Shown here one piece after another: positions 1-11,285 of a DNA stretch of 64,000 nucleotides. Under the pieces are notes generated by a model that was not told where the DNA came from, searched no databases, and worked only from the letters and a program-made list of their open reading frames with translations. A program made the translations under genes and the position numbers. Every line of letters begins with the position of its first letter. The first letter of the stretch is position 1. The DNA comes from Epiperipatus broadwayi (taxonomy: Eukaryota; Onychophora; Udeonychophora; Euonychophora; Peripatidae), in NCBI GenBank assembly GCA_028023455.1, contig JAQFVV010012419.1:1438501-1502500 (forward strand). The letters are read 5' to 3'.

Positions 1-235
1 GCCCAATTCCACTTCATGATAATAGATGGATAATTAAAATTTTAAACTGGATTCCAAGAGATTGTAAAAGACCCAGAAAGAGACCACATGTGAGATGGAT
101 GGATGAAATAAGAAAGTGTGCAGGGATGATGTGGAGAAGAGAAGTTAAAGATAGAAAAAGATGGATTGAACTTGGAGAGACTTCATCCTGCAGTGGATTG
201 ATAATGGTTGATGATGATGATGTTGATGAAGAATG
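1..235 (+). mobile_element. RTE-type LINE 3' end (fragment)
   Basis: Translates into the C-terminal tail of the endonuclease-reverse transcriptase found in RTE-type LINEs: a WIPRD block, then KRPHVRWMDEIRKCAG, MWRRE and RWIELGET. The same tail is on the minus strand at 19.2-19.5 kb and 5.2-5.4 kb. It ends in a GAT/GATGAT-rich tail at about 205-230, the usual simple-repeat end of these LINEs. The first 15 or so bases read in the opposite orientation (they match the antisense strand near 19,440), so the fragment starts at an inverted junction. Family assignment is from motif recognition; the piece is dead and truncated. Confidence 0.75.
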
Positions 236-670
236 TATATATTTAAAATGTATATTGTTATGTTGTCAATTTTTTGAAGATCTCTATGTGAAGGTTTCAT
301 CCTATTTTACTAATGTTTTATTTTGTTATTATTATTTCATTTCCATTATAGAACATTAGATGGTATTCTGCTTGTAATAATTAGTTAATCTTAATATAGA
401 TGATTAATATTTGAAAAGCCTTGTGCCAAAAGAACTTTTTATATATAATTATTATTAATATACATGTCTATAGCTGTTGTAAATAATTTTTGTTATTTAT
501 TATAACTAATAATCTTTATAATTTATGGTTTTATATTTATATGATTTTAGATTATTTTTGATATCTTTGGTTTTTAGCAAGACATTAAGGTAATAATTTT
601 ACAAATTTATTACCTTTATATTTTTGACTATTCCAAAATATTTAATATTTTGTCTTATTTATCTATGACA
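236..670. other. AT-rich spacer
   Basis: Very AT-rich sequence between two LINE fragments. I see no gene, RNA or ordered repeat in it. Confidence 0.6.
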
Positions 671-671
671 C

Positions 672-1790
672 AATCATCATTTTCAAACATTATCATTCAT
701 TTGCAATATAAAGGTTTCTCCAAATTTTATCAAGTTTCTTTTATTCCTAGTCTGTGTTTTTCATGTCTCCAGAAAATTCATTTATTTCATCTATCCATCT
801 CACATGCAGTCTCTTTTTAGATGTTTTACTATTTCTTGTGATCCAGTTTGAGATTCAACAGTCCATATATTTTCAGCTCTTCTAGAAATATATTAAGCCC
901 ATCTCCAACCACTTCAGTCATTTAATTTTTCAATGATGACCATAACACTTGTTTGTTCTCACACCTATATATTTTATTTTTGATATTTACTTCTTATTCC
1001 TGACACATCCTTCCATACATTTCTGTATAAAGTCTCTGTATTATACTTCTGCTAAATGTCCAAGTCTCAGATAAAACATATCTATTAAAAGCATTAATTT
1101 TAAAACACTTAGGCATATTTTCTTTTAATATTAAGTTTACTTTTATCAAAAATCCTTTATCCAAGACTAATACTAAAATTAATTTCATCTATTATGTTTT
1201 CACCTATATTAATAATCTGGCCAAAAAAATTATAGTAGTTATTCTAATTCATTATTACCAATCTTTATTTTATTCTTCTGAAAACTGCACTAAACATTAC
1301 GTCAATATTTTTTTTAAAAATTTATCTTTAGTTCTACTTTGGTATTTTCATCTGCAATGCTTGCAGTATTCCTGAAGCACTGAAGCATTATCTGCATAAA
1401 ACAACACATCACATGCAAAATGTAGATATCTTAAATCATTTTTGTATACCTTTACTATCTTAATCTTCCCATTTTGGAGACACAGAATCACTTTATGGTA
1501 CACTGTTGTCAATGTTAATCATCTTGGTATCATCATATAATATAATACTTTATGTTGCATTTTGATAAATATTCTTCAGAAAATGTCAAAAGCATATAGC
1601 TATAATTTGATGATCCAATGTCTTAATCAATATAGAAATGCTTATAGAATAAAATGCCTTTCTATAATCTGTAAATGCACCATACAATGACACCTCATAA
1701 CCTTTGTGTAACTTCTCTCAATGCATGGATGACATTATATATGCTAACACCATTTAATTCCAGTTGTTTTTTTTGTGATTAGATAAAATC
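672..1790 (-). mobile_element. RTE-type LINE 3' half, decayed
   Basis: Read on the minus strand this matches the larger copy at 5.2-6.1 kb base by base over long stretches: the ATCATC-type 3' tail at about 672-705, the antisense of the terminal RW-DEIRK block at about 780-830, the FNRYVLSETWTFSR block (around 1,050-1,110) that follows the RT palm, and a remnant of the GL-RQ-D / palm region near 1,480-1,530. Stops and frameshifts are frequent. Its 5' end fades near 1,790, next to an (AT)n tract. No functional product is expected. Confidence 0.65.
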
Positions 1791-1816
1791 CAATATTTAG
1801 TATAATCAAATTGTAA

Positions 1817-1836
1817 TAATATATATATATATATAA
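1817..1836. repeat. (AT)n microsatellite
   Basis: Short run of alternating A and T after the 5' end of the LINE fragment. Confidence 0.8.
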
Positions 1837-1879
1837 GTTTTACAACATTTTGAACATGTTTAATTTTTTTTTTACTTGT

Positions 1880-1935
1880 ATCCTACCCCATCGGCACGGT
1901 TGAGCGACAACGCCACAACCGTTTCCTATATTTAG
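1880..1935 (-). mobile_element. Possible tRNA-derived SINE fragment
   Basis: A GC-rich island in AT-rich DNA. On the minus strand it contains CGGTTGTGG followed by a B-box-like stretch and CCGATG. The same words flank the tRNA-like sequence at 20,250-20,335 on the plus strand, so both may be pieces of one tRNA-derived SINE family. No complete A box is seen here. Low confidence. Confidence 0.3.
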
Positions 1936-1949
1936 TAGAAAATCATTCT

Positions 1950-3895
1950 ATGAAGGATCTGGCAAATATACCTTTACATAAAAAAGAATACCCGTGGCAA
2001 TCAATAAATTTAGTAAGACAATAAAATAAGTTTGCATATTTTTTACCTTTCTATTTTTGGCTATTCAAAAATATTAAATAATTTTATTCCTTATATTAAA
2101 ATATATATAGGTATGCATTTAGTACCCTTCGATTGATTTGAAAATAAATATTCTCTTAGAACATATAACGTAATAAACAAAATTAATAATTTTTTATGAA
2201 ACTATTTTTTTAAAAAAATACTTATATCTTTATTTTTAAACTATGTTTACTCAAAACAAACACAATTTCTATTCATTGTGATAACAACAAAAGATATGCC
2301 ACTGTTTTACACGTTCATAAACTTCATTATAAAATTGTGTTATAAAATCTATATTATCTGAAGATTTATATTTTATTAAATTTAAACAACATGAATTCTT
2401 AAAGAAAATAATAAAAAATCTTGATTTAAAAGCATTTTTGTGATAAATCAATTTCAGACAGTATTTGAGATTGTTGTTGTTTTTTTTACTAGTTGTACTA
2501 TTCCAGCCTCAATAAATTAAAAAAGAAGAACTAGTGTGATATTATTGATTATATTTTTAAAAGCTTTTTTCCCTAAAGAGACTATTTTAATATTGACTAC
2601 ATAAAAAATTTTGTGGATAAGTTATAAAAATTAAACAATAAAGTTTAAAGTTACTTTTTCCAATAATTACTGACCGTTTTATTTTTTAATATATATTTGG
2701 AGATAATGGCATTGATGTATCTTTTTTATGAATTAAAGTTATATGAAATAATTTGAAATGTAATTCAATATTTCAACTTATAACCTCTTAATGATCGATT
2801 ATGTAGTATTTTAAATTAATTTTCTGGTTTTTCTTTTTATTACAAATAGAAACAATAAAACATTTTCTCTTTATATATAAAATAGTGAAGGATTTTGGTA
2901 CATAGAGATGGTTTCGTCTGTTATATCTAAAACTTAGTTTCAAACGTTAGCCAGTTAAAACTAAAAAACTTTTTTAGGCTCAAATTATGATTACGTCTTT
3001 TCTTTTAGATAGTTAGTTCACAATTAATTCAATTACTCTTGGTTGGTAACTGGGTAATGAATGATTTCTAATAAGAGAGTAAAACAAAAATTGAAAAATT
3101 TCAAACCTTTTCATGCACCAATTTGCAAGCCTAATGAGAAGATAAAATGAGTATTGGATAGCCTTTAGCATGTCATCTCTAAAAGTCATCATCAAGTCAA
3201 TGAAATCTAACATTAACTCAGTATAAAATTATATTACATTTTAAAAAATGTGTAGGGAATTTTGAGCTCTGCATTCACAGGAATATATATATCAAAACAA
3301 ACCATATGACTGCTGAAAACTAAAACATAATCATATTTTTAAAAAAAATTATAATGACCCTCAATTGACCAATCTGTATTAGATCTTTTGCCATATGAGT
3401 AACATTAATTACATATTACTGAACATTCTGCTAAATAAACTATATGCTAAAAATCTGTATTTCCAAGATTTGCTCAGCTGGAATTGAACTTCAGGAATAG
3501 AACTAGCTATTAAACCACAAGGACCTTTAATTATAATTAATTATAAAGCATTATATGCTTAAGTTAGTTTTGTATATAGAAAAAGTTTTGTTTTCATTGA
3601 TATGCAAAATATTGCCTACTATTTTGCATATGCTTTTTTTTAAATATACAAATAAGACTAATGTAATTATTTATAACTTTAATTTTATGACATATATTCT
3701 AATCACATAAATAAAGAAGTATAAAAAAGGCAATTGATCTCAAATAGTGAAGAAGCCCTCATCCATTTGCCCAAGTCACAATCTCTCACAAACCAAATTT
3801 AATATAAATAAATAGTTTCCTGTTGTTGAGAGAAAATAAAAAAACACTCATAAGAAAATGCTTTTTAATTACTTTTATTTTACTTAATTAATTAG
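1950..3895. other. AT-rich intergenic DNA
   Basis: About 1.9 kb of AT-rich sequence with many A and T runs. I see no recognisable coding block, RNA or well-defined repeat. Short ORFs on the minus strand at 2.27-2.45 and 3.01-3.21 kb show no family resemblance. Confidence 0.5.
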
Positions 3896-3897
3896 AA

Positions 3898-3921
3898 AGG
3901 ATTTGAACTCAGACTTTCAAG
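3898..3921 (-). repeat. Terminal fragment of short repeat family 2
   Basis: Contains GATTTGAACTCAGACTTTCA, the terminal words of the family found in full at 28.2-28.8 kb. Only the end is recognisable here. Confidence 0.45.
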
Positions 3922-3924
3922 CTA

Positions 3925-5155
3925 TGTTCAGTATAGACAATGTACTTGTATTTAAATATTTTATTTAACTTATAAATTCTATTTATTTGTTTATCTGGAT
4001 CAAATTTTGTAAGCAATTTTTAACATACTGTAATTTCTTCAATTTTTAAATATGTATTATCAATGAGAAAGCAATATAACAATGAAATGTTTTGGTATTA
4101 TTGTTCAGCCTAACAGTGCTGCTTTGTCACATGTCAAACTGCCTTGAAATCGGTTCAGTGAGTTTTCAGTGATAATTTTGTAGAATTTCATGACTAATTC
4201 ACAAAAATCCATTTACAGCTAATTAAAATAGGGAGAAAAAGAAATGGCGAATGAAATCTTAATCTCGATTCAGTTGAATGTTTAACTAAAACTTGCTTTT
4301 TTTAAAAAAAAAAATGCTTTCTTCATAAACACAAAAATTTGTAAATAGTTGGTAATGCATTTTATATAAATATGAATACATATAAAAAATCTGTTGCAAA
4401 ATATCTGAATACTAAAAAATAAAAAATAATATATATTTATAACATGTTATAGAAAAATGCTTTTATTTAATTTGATCAGCTGCGCATTAAAAGCAAAAGA
4501 ATCATTTTTTTCTGCAGCCACAATTTTTATATCTTGAAGTAAAATTCCACATTTTATTTCAAGTTAAAAATAACAACCAAAATTGTGGTTGAATTTACAG
4601 CTTTTAGTGTTTTACTTATTGATAAATTAAACAAAAAACATAAAATTATTCTTTATAAATATTATTGTATAATTGGTCTGATTGTAAGCTTTAAAGCCTC
4701 AAGGATTTCATCTTTGCAAAATTAGTAAAAATAATTATAATTTTTAAACAAGTTTTCAAATACTTTTACAGTTATTTTTCAGATCTTTCTAATTATATTT
4801 TTTTAAATTTTTTTTACCAAGATCATTAGTATTTTTTTAAAACAAATATTCATATATAATAATACATATCAGATCACTCATGTAGTCATGTGATATTTGA
4901 GCATGGGAACTTTTAATTTGATTCCCTATTCTATAGCGTTTTCTCCTGTTATTTTGTCACTGTGCTAAACAGAAAAAAAAATTACATCAGTTTTGCAAAA
5001 TAAAATTTCATGGAACTCTTCTATCTAGATATGAATAGATATGCACTTGTATGTAGACACATGACAAATACTCTGTTCAAATCCATGTAAAATAAAATTT
5101 GAAACATGTTACCACAAATAGTAATACATTCCTATGGACATTATGAACTCAACTT
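3925..5155. other. AT-rich intergenic DNA
   Basis: No gene or ordered repeat recognised. It separates the family-2 fragment from the 3' end of the large minus-strand LINE. Confidence 0.5.
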
Positions 5156-5699
5156 TCTAGTACAATTTAGTATATTATCTCAGTTATCATCATCATCATT
5201 GTCAACCATTATCAATCTACTGCAGGCAGAAGGTCTCTCCAAGTTGAATCCATCTCATATCTACAGTTTCTCTTCTTCATATCACCACAGCACTCTTTCT
5301 TATTTCATCCATCCATCTCACATGTGGTCTCTTACTGGGTCTTTTACAATCTCTTGAAATACAATGCAAGATTTTATTTGCCCATCCATTACCATCTTTG
5401 ATAGAAAGATATCCAGCCACTTGTATGTTCTCATACTCATTTATTGTGTTTTCAATCTCTTTTTGTTATGCCTAACATGCATCTATTCATACTTCTTTGA
5501 GTGGTCTGAGGTCTATGTAATGCTCTTCTATTAAGTGTATAAGTCTCAGATCAAAAGTAAAAACTGGTAAAACCCATTTTATTAAAAATCTTATTCAAAC
5601 AGATAGGAATATTTTCTTTTAGTATTAAGTTATTTCTACCAAAAGCACTCCAGCCAAGTTTAATCCTATGATTAATTTCACTCATTATGTTTCCATCTG

Positions 5700-6312
5700 T
5701 AATAATAATCTGATCAAAGTATTTGTAGTTGTTAACTTCTTCTAATTCATCATTATTAATCTATATTTTAATCTTTTGAGAAAATCTATTGAACATTATT
5801 TTAGTCTTTTTAACATTTACATTTAATTCTACTTTCTTACTTTCATCTGATAACTCTCGCAACATTTCCTGAAACTTTAAAGTATTTTTTTGCAAAAGCA
5901 ACTACATCATCTGCAAAATAAAAGTAAATTAAATAATTTCCATTTACTTTTATTCCTTTAGCTTCCCATTTTAATCCATAAAATACTTCTTACAGCACGG
6001 CTATAAAAAGTTTTGGAGATATGGAGTCATTCTGTCTTAAACCCTTGTCAATGTTAATCTTCCTATTGATCCTTTATGATCTACTGTACTAAAATGACTT
6101 TTAAAGTTGTTTGAAATCCAATGTTCTCTGGACAAGTTGTAATTATCTTGATAAAATTTTTGCATAAAACTGATAAAAAGCCTGATAGGTCTCTAATTTC
6201 TAATATCTTTTTTATTACCTTTTTAAAATGTATTATTATTGATACTGCATTTTCCCAATCTGCTGGCACATCTTTATCATTTAGACATTTGGTATATAAC
6301 TTTGTCAAAAAT
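5700..6312 (-). pseudogene. RTE LINE reverse transcriptase domain (broken)
   Basis: The reading frame from about 6,310 downward begins LYTKCLNDKDVPADWENA, then a YRPI-like block (RDLSGFLSVLCKNF in a shifted form), typical of the RT fingers. After about 6,080 a deletion joins it to the palm: KGLRQNDSISPKLF (block B, about 6,030) and FADDVVAFAK (catalytic block C, about 5,930-5,900), then NNYKYFDQIIITDGN (block E, about 5,745). The two catalytic aspartates of block C are still encoded, but block A (the AFD motif) is lost. The role in the family is copying element RNA into DNA at the nicked target. The enzyme cannot be active. Confidence 0.75.
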
Positions 6313-6440
6313 TTTTATATTTGAAACCTGCTTCTTTTAATATATCAATTATAATTTTATCATTACCTGGAACTTTTCCTTTCTTCATAAATTTAATTGC
6401 ATGTTTCACTTCTACATTTAAAATTCTGGGCAATTCAGAA

Positions 6441-6787
6441 GATATAATAGATTAAATTAAAACAGGCAAAACTCTATATATGTATTGCCACCCAGTTCAC
6501 ACCAGAGTAATCAATGGATGCCAGAAGACTTGTGCATAAAATCCCCATCTAGTACATAGTCATCCAATATCCCCAGATTAATTTCTGGCTTGTGGCTTTT
6601 GTAAGTGAGGAGCCTTGGATCTGAGAGCACTGCATCTAGATTTTAGGATCTAGGTGCCTTCAAGCGGCCATGCCTGGTTATACAAAAAGAGTCCTGAAAA
6701 TCATATTAATTTGCTTTCTAATAGTTAAATATTATTGTGGATATTATTGGAAATGGTGATCATGTGATGTTTAATGATATAATAGAT
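6441..6787 (-). mobile_element. Family-1 ribozyme repeat inserted in the LINE
   Basis: An insertion of about 323 bp (6,453-6,775) within the RTE LINE. It is bounded by the direct repeat GATATAATAGAT at 6,441-6,452 and 6,776-6,787, which I read as a 12-bp target-site duplication. The left end, AAACAGGCAAAACTC, is the antisense of the family's 3' terminus. The right end, GTGATCATGTGATGTTTA, is a sense-oriented family segment, so the insert is inverted inside. The hammerhead segment at 6,570-6,611 is antisense and its core has decayed. Confidence 0.75.
6570..6611 (-). ncRNA. Degenerate hammerhead ribozyme, family 1
   Basis: Aligns over 42 nt to the intact motifs at 10,779-10,820 and 11,244-11,285. 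The stem I strands UCCUCA and UGGGGA are kept and GAA is kept. The CUGAUGA core has mutated to CUUACAA, so cleavage activity is not expected. Confidence 0.55.
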
Positions 6788-7429
6788 GTAGGAGGTACAT
6801 GTTCTTTATTACTATATAATTCTTGATAGAGATCTTTTAACCATTTCATGACATCCTCTCTCTTTTTAGTAAGAATTCCATCTTTTTTTCTTATTGCAGA
6901 TATAAGTTTCCTACCTATACCAAAATGTTGTTTTTCATTCTTGAGACTTTTATCATCTTCTACAGCTTTCCTTGCTAGTCACAATTATACTATCTTATAT
7001 CATTATGAACTCTTTTCGTACCATTTTATAAAATTAAAGATATACAATCTTTTTTAATGCACCACTTTTAGATATCTTCATATTCTTTCTTTTCTTCATA
7101 AATTCTTTAGTCTCAGTAAAAATTTTATTGGTCAATTGCTACTTTTTTTCTACCAGCTATCTTTGTGGCAGTTTTTTAAAAATGTATCAGTTATTTTCTT
7201 ACTAATTTTATTTAAATCTGAATCACTTCCAAAATCTACTAATACTTGAAACTGATTTGCAAGTTCTAAGATTAGGAATATCAACTGTAAATATTATTTT
7301 CCTTAACAATTTTTGTCTCTCTAGTTTAGCATTAACATGTATCTTACATCTTACTAATCAATGGTCACTTCCTGTGTTATATTTATTAAGAACATTACTA
7401 TCTTGAAATATGTATTTTCTGTTAATCGA

Positions 7430-8060
7430 AATATAATTCAATTCTGTTGTACTCTCATTTTGGATGCTTCCATATCCATTTCCTTTTAACATTTTTCTCC
7501 AAAAAAGAATTCATAGTATAAAGTTTTTATTTTTTTGCAAATGCCACAAGTCTATGTTCTCTCTCATTTTTATTACCATAACCAAATTTATCTACAGCAC
7601 TTTCATCTTTCATTTGTTTACCAATTCTACCATTCAAGTCTCTCATAACAATTTTAAAATGTTGTTTAGTCTGATCAAAAGTCTTTTGTACATCCATATA
7701 AAAATCCTCTACTACTTCATCACTATGAGAACTTATTGGGGCATAAACCTGATTTTTCTGCATTTGGTATACGTTATTAAGTTGAATAACTAATCTTGCC
7801 ATCCCTGTCCAATACACCATCAATGTCCACAGTTTTACTCTTCCATTTTTATTTATAATCAATCCACTTGTATTTCCAATATTTGTGCTTTTATTATATG
7901 TTCATTTTTTAAATCAATTGTCTCTTAACCCTTTTTTCTAACTTCACAAAATCCAATAATGTCCCATTTAATATAAAACACTTTCAATTCTTGAAATCTT
8001 CCTTTACTTTAATGTATCTGCAGTTGTAAATACCTAAATAAAAAGTCATCATCAACTGGC
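7430..8060 (-). pseudogene. RTE LINE APE-type endonuclease domain (broken)
   Basis: Read on the minus strand. The N-terminal part (about 8,040-7,880) is frameshifted, with a MGHYWI block that corresponds to the usual 'D-IGF-E' start. An open stretch at 7,862-7,527 carries NKNGRVK, GMARLVIQLNNVYQ, VYAPISSHSDEVVEDFY and MRDLNGRIGKQ. The last is the catalytic G-D-F-N motif, here altered to R-D-L-N. A KFGYGNKNEREHRLVAFA block follows, as in intact RTE endonucleases. The domain nicks target DNA for first-strand priming. It is separated from its RT by the 6.4-6.8 kb insertion and frameshifts. Confidence 0.75.
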
Positions 8061-8354
8061 AGCCTGAGTCTGCAATTAGGAAATTCTTAGCACCCTCCAT
8101 CTTTGACCACCAACTACTGCCTTGACTGGTGACTTTATAGACTCCTGAAAATAAAGACCATGATTTATTTTTTGTCTATCATGATTGTATATATCCACTA
8201 GAAATATCTTTCATTCATATACACATTTATTCCATCTTATCAGGAAAAATTCTATTTATGGCATTAAGAAACATATGGCCATATAAACACAAATCTTATT
8301 TTGACATAACTAATGCCTAGAAATAAGCTACCAAAATATCATATGATCACCATT

Positions 8355-8645
8355 TCATATGCCTACACATGCTGTTAATAAAAGTACTAAAATTTCCATA
8401 CAGTAGTGCCACCAAGTGCAAGCCTTCTTAATTAATGGATGCAGAAAAGGTTTGTACACAAATCTCTATCTAGTGCCTATTCAACCACCAAAGCTCCTCA
8501 CTGATGAAAGCCACAAGCTAAAAATAATCTGGGAATGTTGGATGAGTAGGCACTAGATGGGGATTTTTTACACAAGCCTTTCTGCATCCATTGATTATAA
8601 AAGCTTGCACTTGATGGCACTACTGTATGGCTAGTTGAATACTTT
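8355..8645 (+). mobile_element. Family-1 ribozyme repeat, inverted copy
   Basis: Two arms in opposite orientation. The left arm (about 8,358-8,492) starts ATCATATGATCACCATTTC and runs antisense through CATACAGTAGTGCC. The right arm (about 8,493-8,630) runs sense through a hammerhead segment and GGATGAGTAGGCACTAGATG to GGCACTACTGTATGG. The arms are near reverse complements over about 110 bp. The switch occurs near a shared CCAA. Confidence 0.75.
8495..8535 (+). ncRNA. Partly degenerate hammerhead ribozyme, family 1
   Basis: The CUGAUGA core is intact at 8,501-8,507 and preceded by UCCUCA. The 13-nt stem II segment contains AGCCACAAGCU, a 3-4 bp hairpin. The following GAA is AAA here and stem III has decayed, so activity is doubtful. 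UGGGAA still pairs largely with UCCUCA as stem I. Confidence 0.55.
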
Positions 8646-10640
8646 ATTAAGTATTAATTTCTATTTGTGGCTAAAAATGTAAATACAAAAGCAAAGCATC
8701 ATAATATATATCATTAAAAAAAACAAAGGTTCATTAGTCACTGTATAAAGACAAACTTGGTATATGAAAATTACTCTTTAAGTTTCATAATGTAAAAAAG
8801 GTAACCAACATATAAATTGATCTTTAAAAACTTTTGAAATGTAAACTAGCTTATAACAACAATTTATAACTAAATATTGCCATTACATTTCAACTAACTA
8901 TTTTTCAATCAATCACAATAAAATCCATTTTCAGATCGTGTTGTAGTCTTGAAGTTAAACAGGAACACAAGCTCATCTGATAATCATACTACCATTATCA
9001 GTAGGTTGTTATTTTCTAAGAATATCATTACTAATCATAGGCAGATATTGACCATACTTCTTTAATAACAAGGTAATCAAAGCTATAAAAGCTTAGTTAA
9101 ATAATTTGCAATCAAAGAAAACCTGATTGCATCCCAATGACTACAAATAAACAATAGAATTATAAACATGGTGTCTAATTCATAAGAAGCATAATATATG
9201 GATGTAAAATATAATTATTTATTCACAGATAAATAAGAAAGCACATCATTATCAAATGACTACAGAATGACTTCATTCAAATTAACTTTTTGGTCAAATG
9301 ACCTTCCTGGTTTTTATCTTTCTATCTTCTAATCATCAGATTGTTGACCTTTATATTTTGGGTGCTATCCCTTTCATAATTATTGTAAATAGAAATTTAA
9401 TTTTATTGTCTCTGTATTATTTACAAATGCAACATAATTGATGGCATTTAGAAGAGGTACAAATAAGAATTGGAAGTAGAATTAGAAAAATGTTGGCAAA
9501 TAAGAAATAAAAAGGTAAAAAATAATATGAAATTGCATAAAATTATTCTATAAAGATTTAACCAGAAACAGATTTTTCTTGGAATTTTTTAAAAAAGAAA
9601 ACACTATTACAATGAATAAAATGGGAATATTGGAATTTCATTTAAACTGCCTTGAAATGGATTTACATATTTGGAAAAGCTAAGATTCATCTTAAAAACA
9701 AATAAAATGAGCTAGACTCATTCAAAATAGATTTAAAGTAATTTTTACTTAGTAAAAATAATTTGCAAAGTAATATTTTATATATAATGTAGTTTCTAGT
9801 ATGCTATTACATATGATCATAAAATTTAATGTTTGATTTATTATAAAAAAAATGGAATAGAAGTGGAATAAAGTAGCGTTCCAAACATGGGTTATATTTT
9901 TAAAAACAGTCACTATTTACAACAAATGCTAATAAATAAAATACAAAATTAAAAAAAAATGATTAAGCTACTATGTTACTGTGAATAAGACCAAACTTTA
10001 GCTAACCATAAAAATATTAACTTTTATAAGTATGAGTGCAGCAACAACTTATTTATGATCCAGAAACATCTTATACACATTCATCACAATTGATGTTTGA
10101 ACAAATAGTTGATTTATTAATGGCGTACTTCTACCTCAGTTTCTACAGTTTACAACCAGGGAAATGATGATAAGGTAGTGTATTATATCAAAATTAGCAT
10201 TTAACTGTGACCTTAAAATTTTGTTTGATTATGCTTTGATTGTTTTATACATGGTATAACATTTGATTGTCTATGGAAAAAACAACTGATAATTTCTATT
10301 AGTAGCATTCACCTTAAATGGTCCAAGCATTCATGGATAAGTGTATTGCTAATTAAGCTTTGCCTTTAAAGAAAAGTTTTCAAAAATTAAATTGATCTAT
10401 GCAATAAACCTGGCTTAAAATCTAAATCATTACTGTAATATAAGACAAAGTCGATGGCTATTAACTTATGGAATGAGTAAAAAAAAACTATTCTCAGTGA
10501 CAATGTTTTCATACTAGCAATAAACTAGATAAACCAAAATGATACAGCAAACTATTAATATAATGCATACAGATTAAATTGGAAGTTCAGTAATAAAGAG
10601 TTTGAAACTACGTTAAAGTTTTAAAGAATTTGAATACAGC
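8646..10640. other. AT-rich intergenic DNA
   Basis: About 2 kb of AT-rich sequence with no long ORF and no recognised element. Confidence 0.5.
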
Positions 10641-10778
10641 TTTTAATATCGAATTTAAACAATTCAAAACAAAACAACACTCTCCATATAGTAGTGCCAT
10701 CTTGTGCTAACAAGAGCAATCAATGGATGCCAGAAGGCTTGTGCATAAAATCCCTATCTAGTGCCTACTCATCCAACA

Positions 10779-10820
10779 TCCCCAGACTAGTTTCTGGCTT
10801 GTGGCCTTCATCAGTGAGGA
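10779..10820 (-). ncRNA. Hammerhead ribozyme, family 1
   Basis: On the minus strand all core parts are present in the right order: stem I strand UCCUCA, core CUGAUGA, a 13-nt stem II (GGC/GCC arms around CACAA, flanked by an A-A mismatch), GAA, self-complementary ACUAGU as stem III, cleavage-site C, and stem I strand UGGGGA. Stem I has 6 pairs, one of them G-U. The short palindromic stem III suggests it would fold best as a dimer, as described for other animal hammerheads. The A-A mismatch at the base of stem II is unusual and may weaken it. Confidence 0.75.
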
Positions 10821-11243
10821 GCCTTGGATCTGAGAGCACTGCACCTAGATCTTAGGATCTAATGCAACCCTCCAGCACCCACCTTTTAACTCTATTTAAC
10901 TACAAAACTATGAGAATGAAATTGAAAACACTATTAATATTTTCAATCCAAGCTCAATAGCTTATATAGTCATATGGGTCTGAACTCAATTCAGTACCCA
11001 TACATTTTGGTGTCTTTGGCTCTTTAACAACCATAGCCACCACTATCCTATTAGGCAGGATTGGTGTTAAACCACTAAACATCACATGATCACTATCTCA
11101 TACTAGCACAATAATTGTTATTAAACAATTCAAAACAAAACAACACTCTCCATATAGTAGTGCCATCTTGTGCTAACAAGAGCAATCAATGGAGGGTTGC
11201 ATTAGATCCTAAGATCTAGGTGCAGTGCTCTCAGATCCAAGGC

Positions 11244-11285
11244 TCCTCACTGATGAAGGCCACAAGCCAGAAACTAGTCTGGGGA
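11244..11285 (+). ncRNA. Hammerhead ribozyme, family 1
   Basis: Same 42-nt motif as at 10,779-10,820, in the opposite genomic orientation. CUGAUGA lies at 11,250-11,256, ACUAGU precedes the cleavage-site C at 11,279, and UGGGGA at 11,280-11,285 pairs with UCCUCA at 11,244-11,249. Stem I, the core and stem III are identical to the other copy. It lies in a sense monomer followed by a decayed second monomer, so a transcript across it could have given a linear or circular unit RNA; that is inference. Confidence 0.75.

Larger units (their letters stand above)
5185..8130 (-). mobile_element. RTE-type LINE, near full length but decayed
   Basis: A non-LTR retrotransposon on the minus strand, read from about 8,130 (5') to 5,185 (3'). 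Domains in order: apurinic-type endonuclease at about 8,050-7,430, reverse transcriptase at about 6,310-5,700, and the RTE C-terminal tail with RPHVRWMDEIRKSA at about 5,350-5,270. It ends in an ATCATC-type tail (antisense) at about 5,187-5,200. Between RT fingers and palm about 80-90 residues seem to be missing at about 6,080. Stops and frameshifts occur throughout. It is interrupted by a short ribozyme-bearing repeat at 6,453-6,775. Copies of its 3' end lie at 1-235, 672-1,790, 19.2-19.5 and 51.5-51.9 kb. Confidence 0.8.

Noticed and set aside
5106-5357. 83-codon plus-strand ORF with serine and histidine repeats
   Set aside because: Antisense of the RTE LINE tail and its ATCATC repeat.
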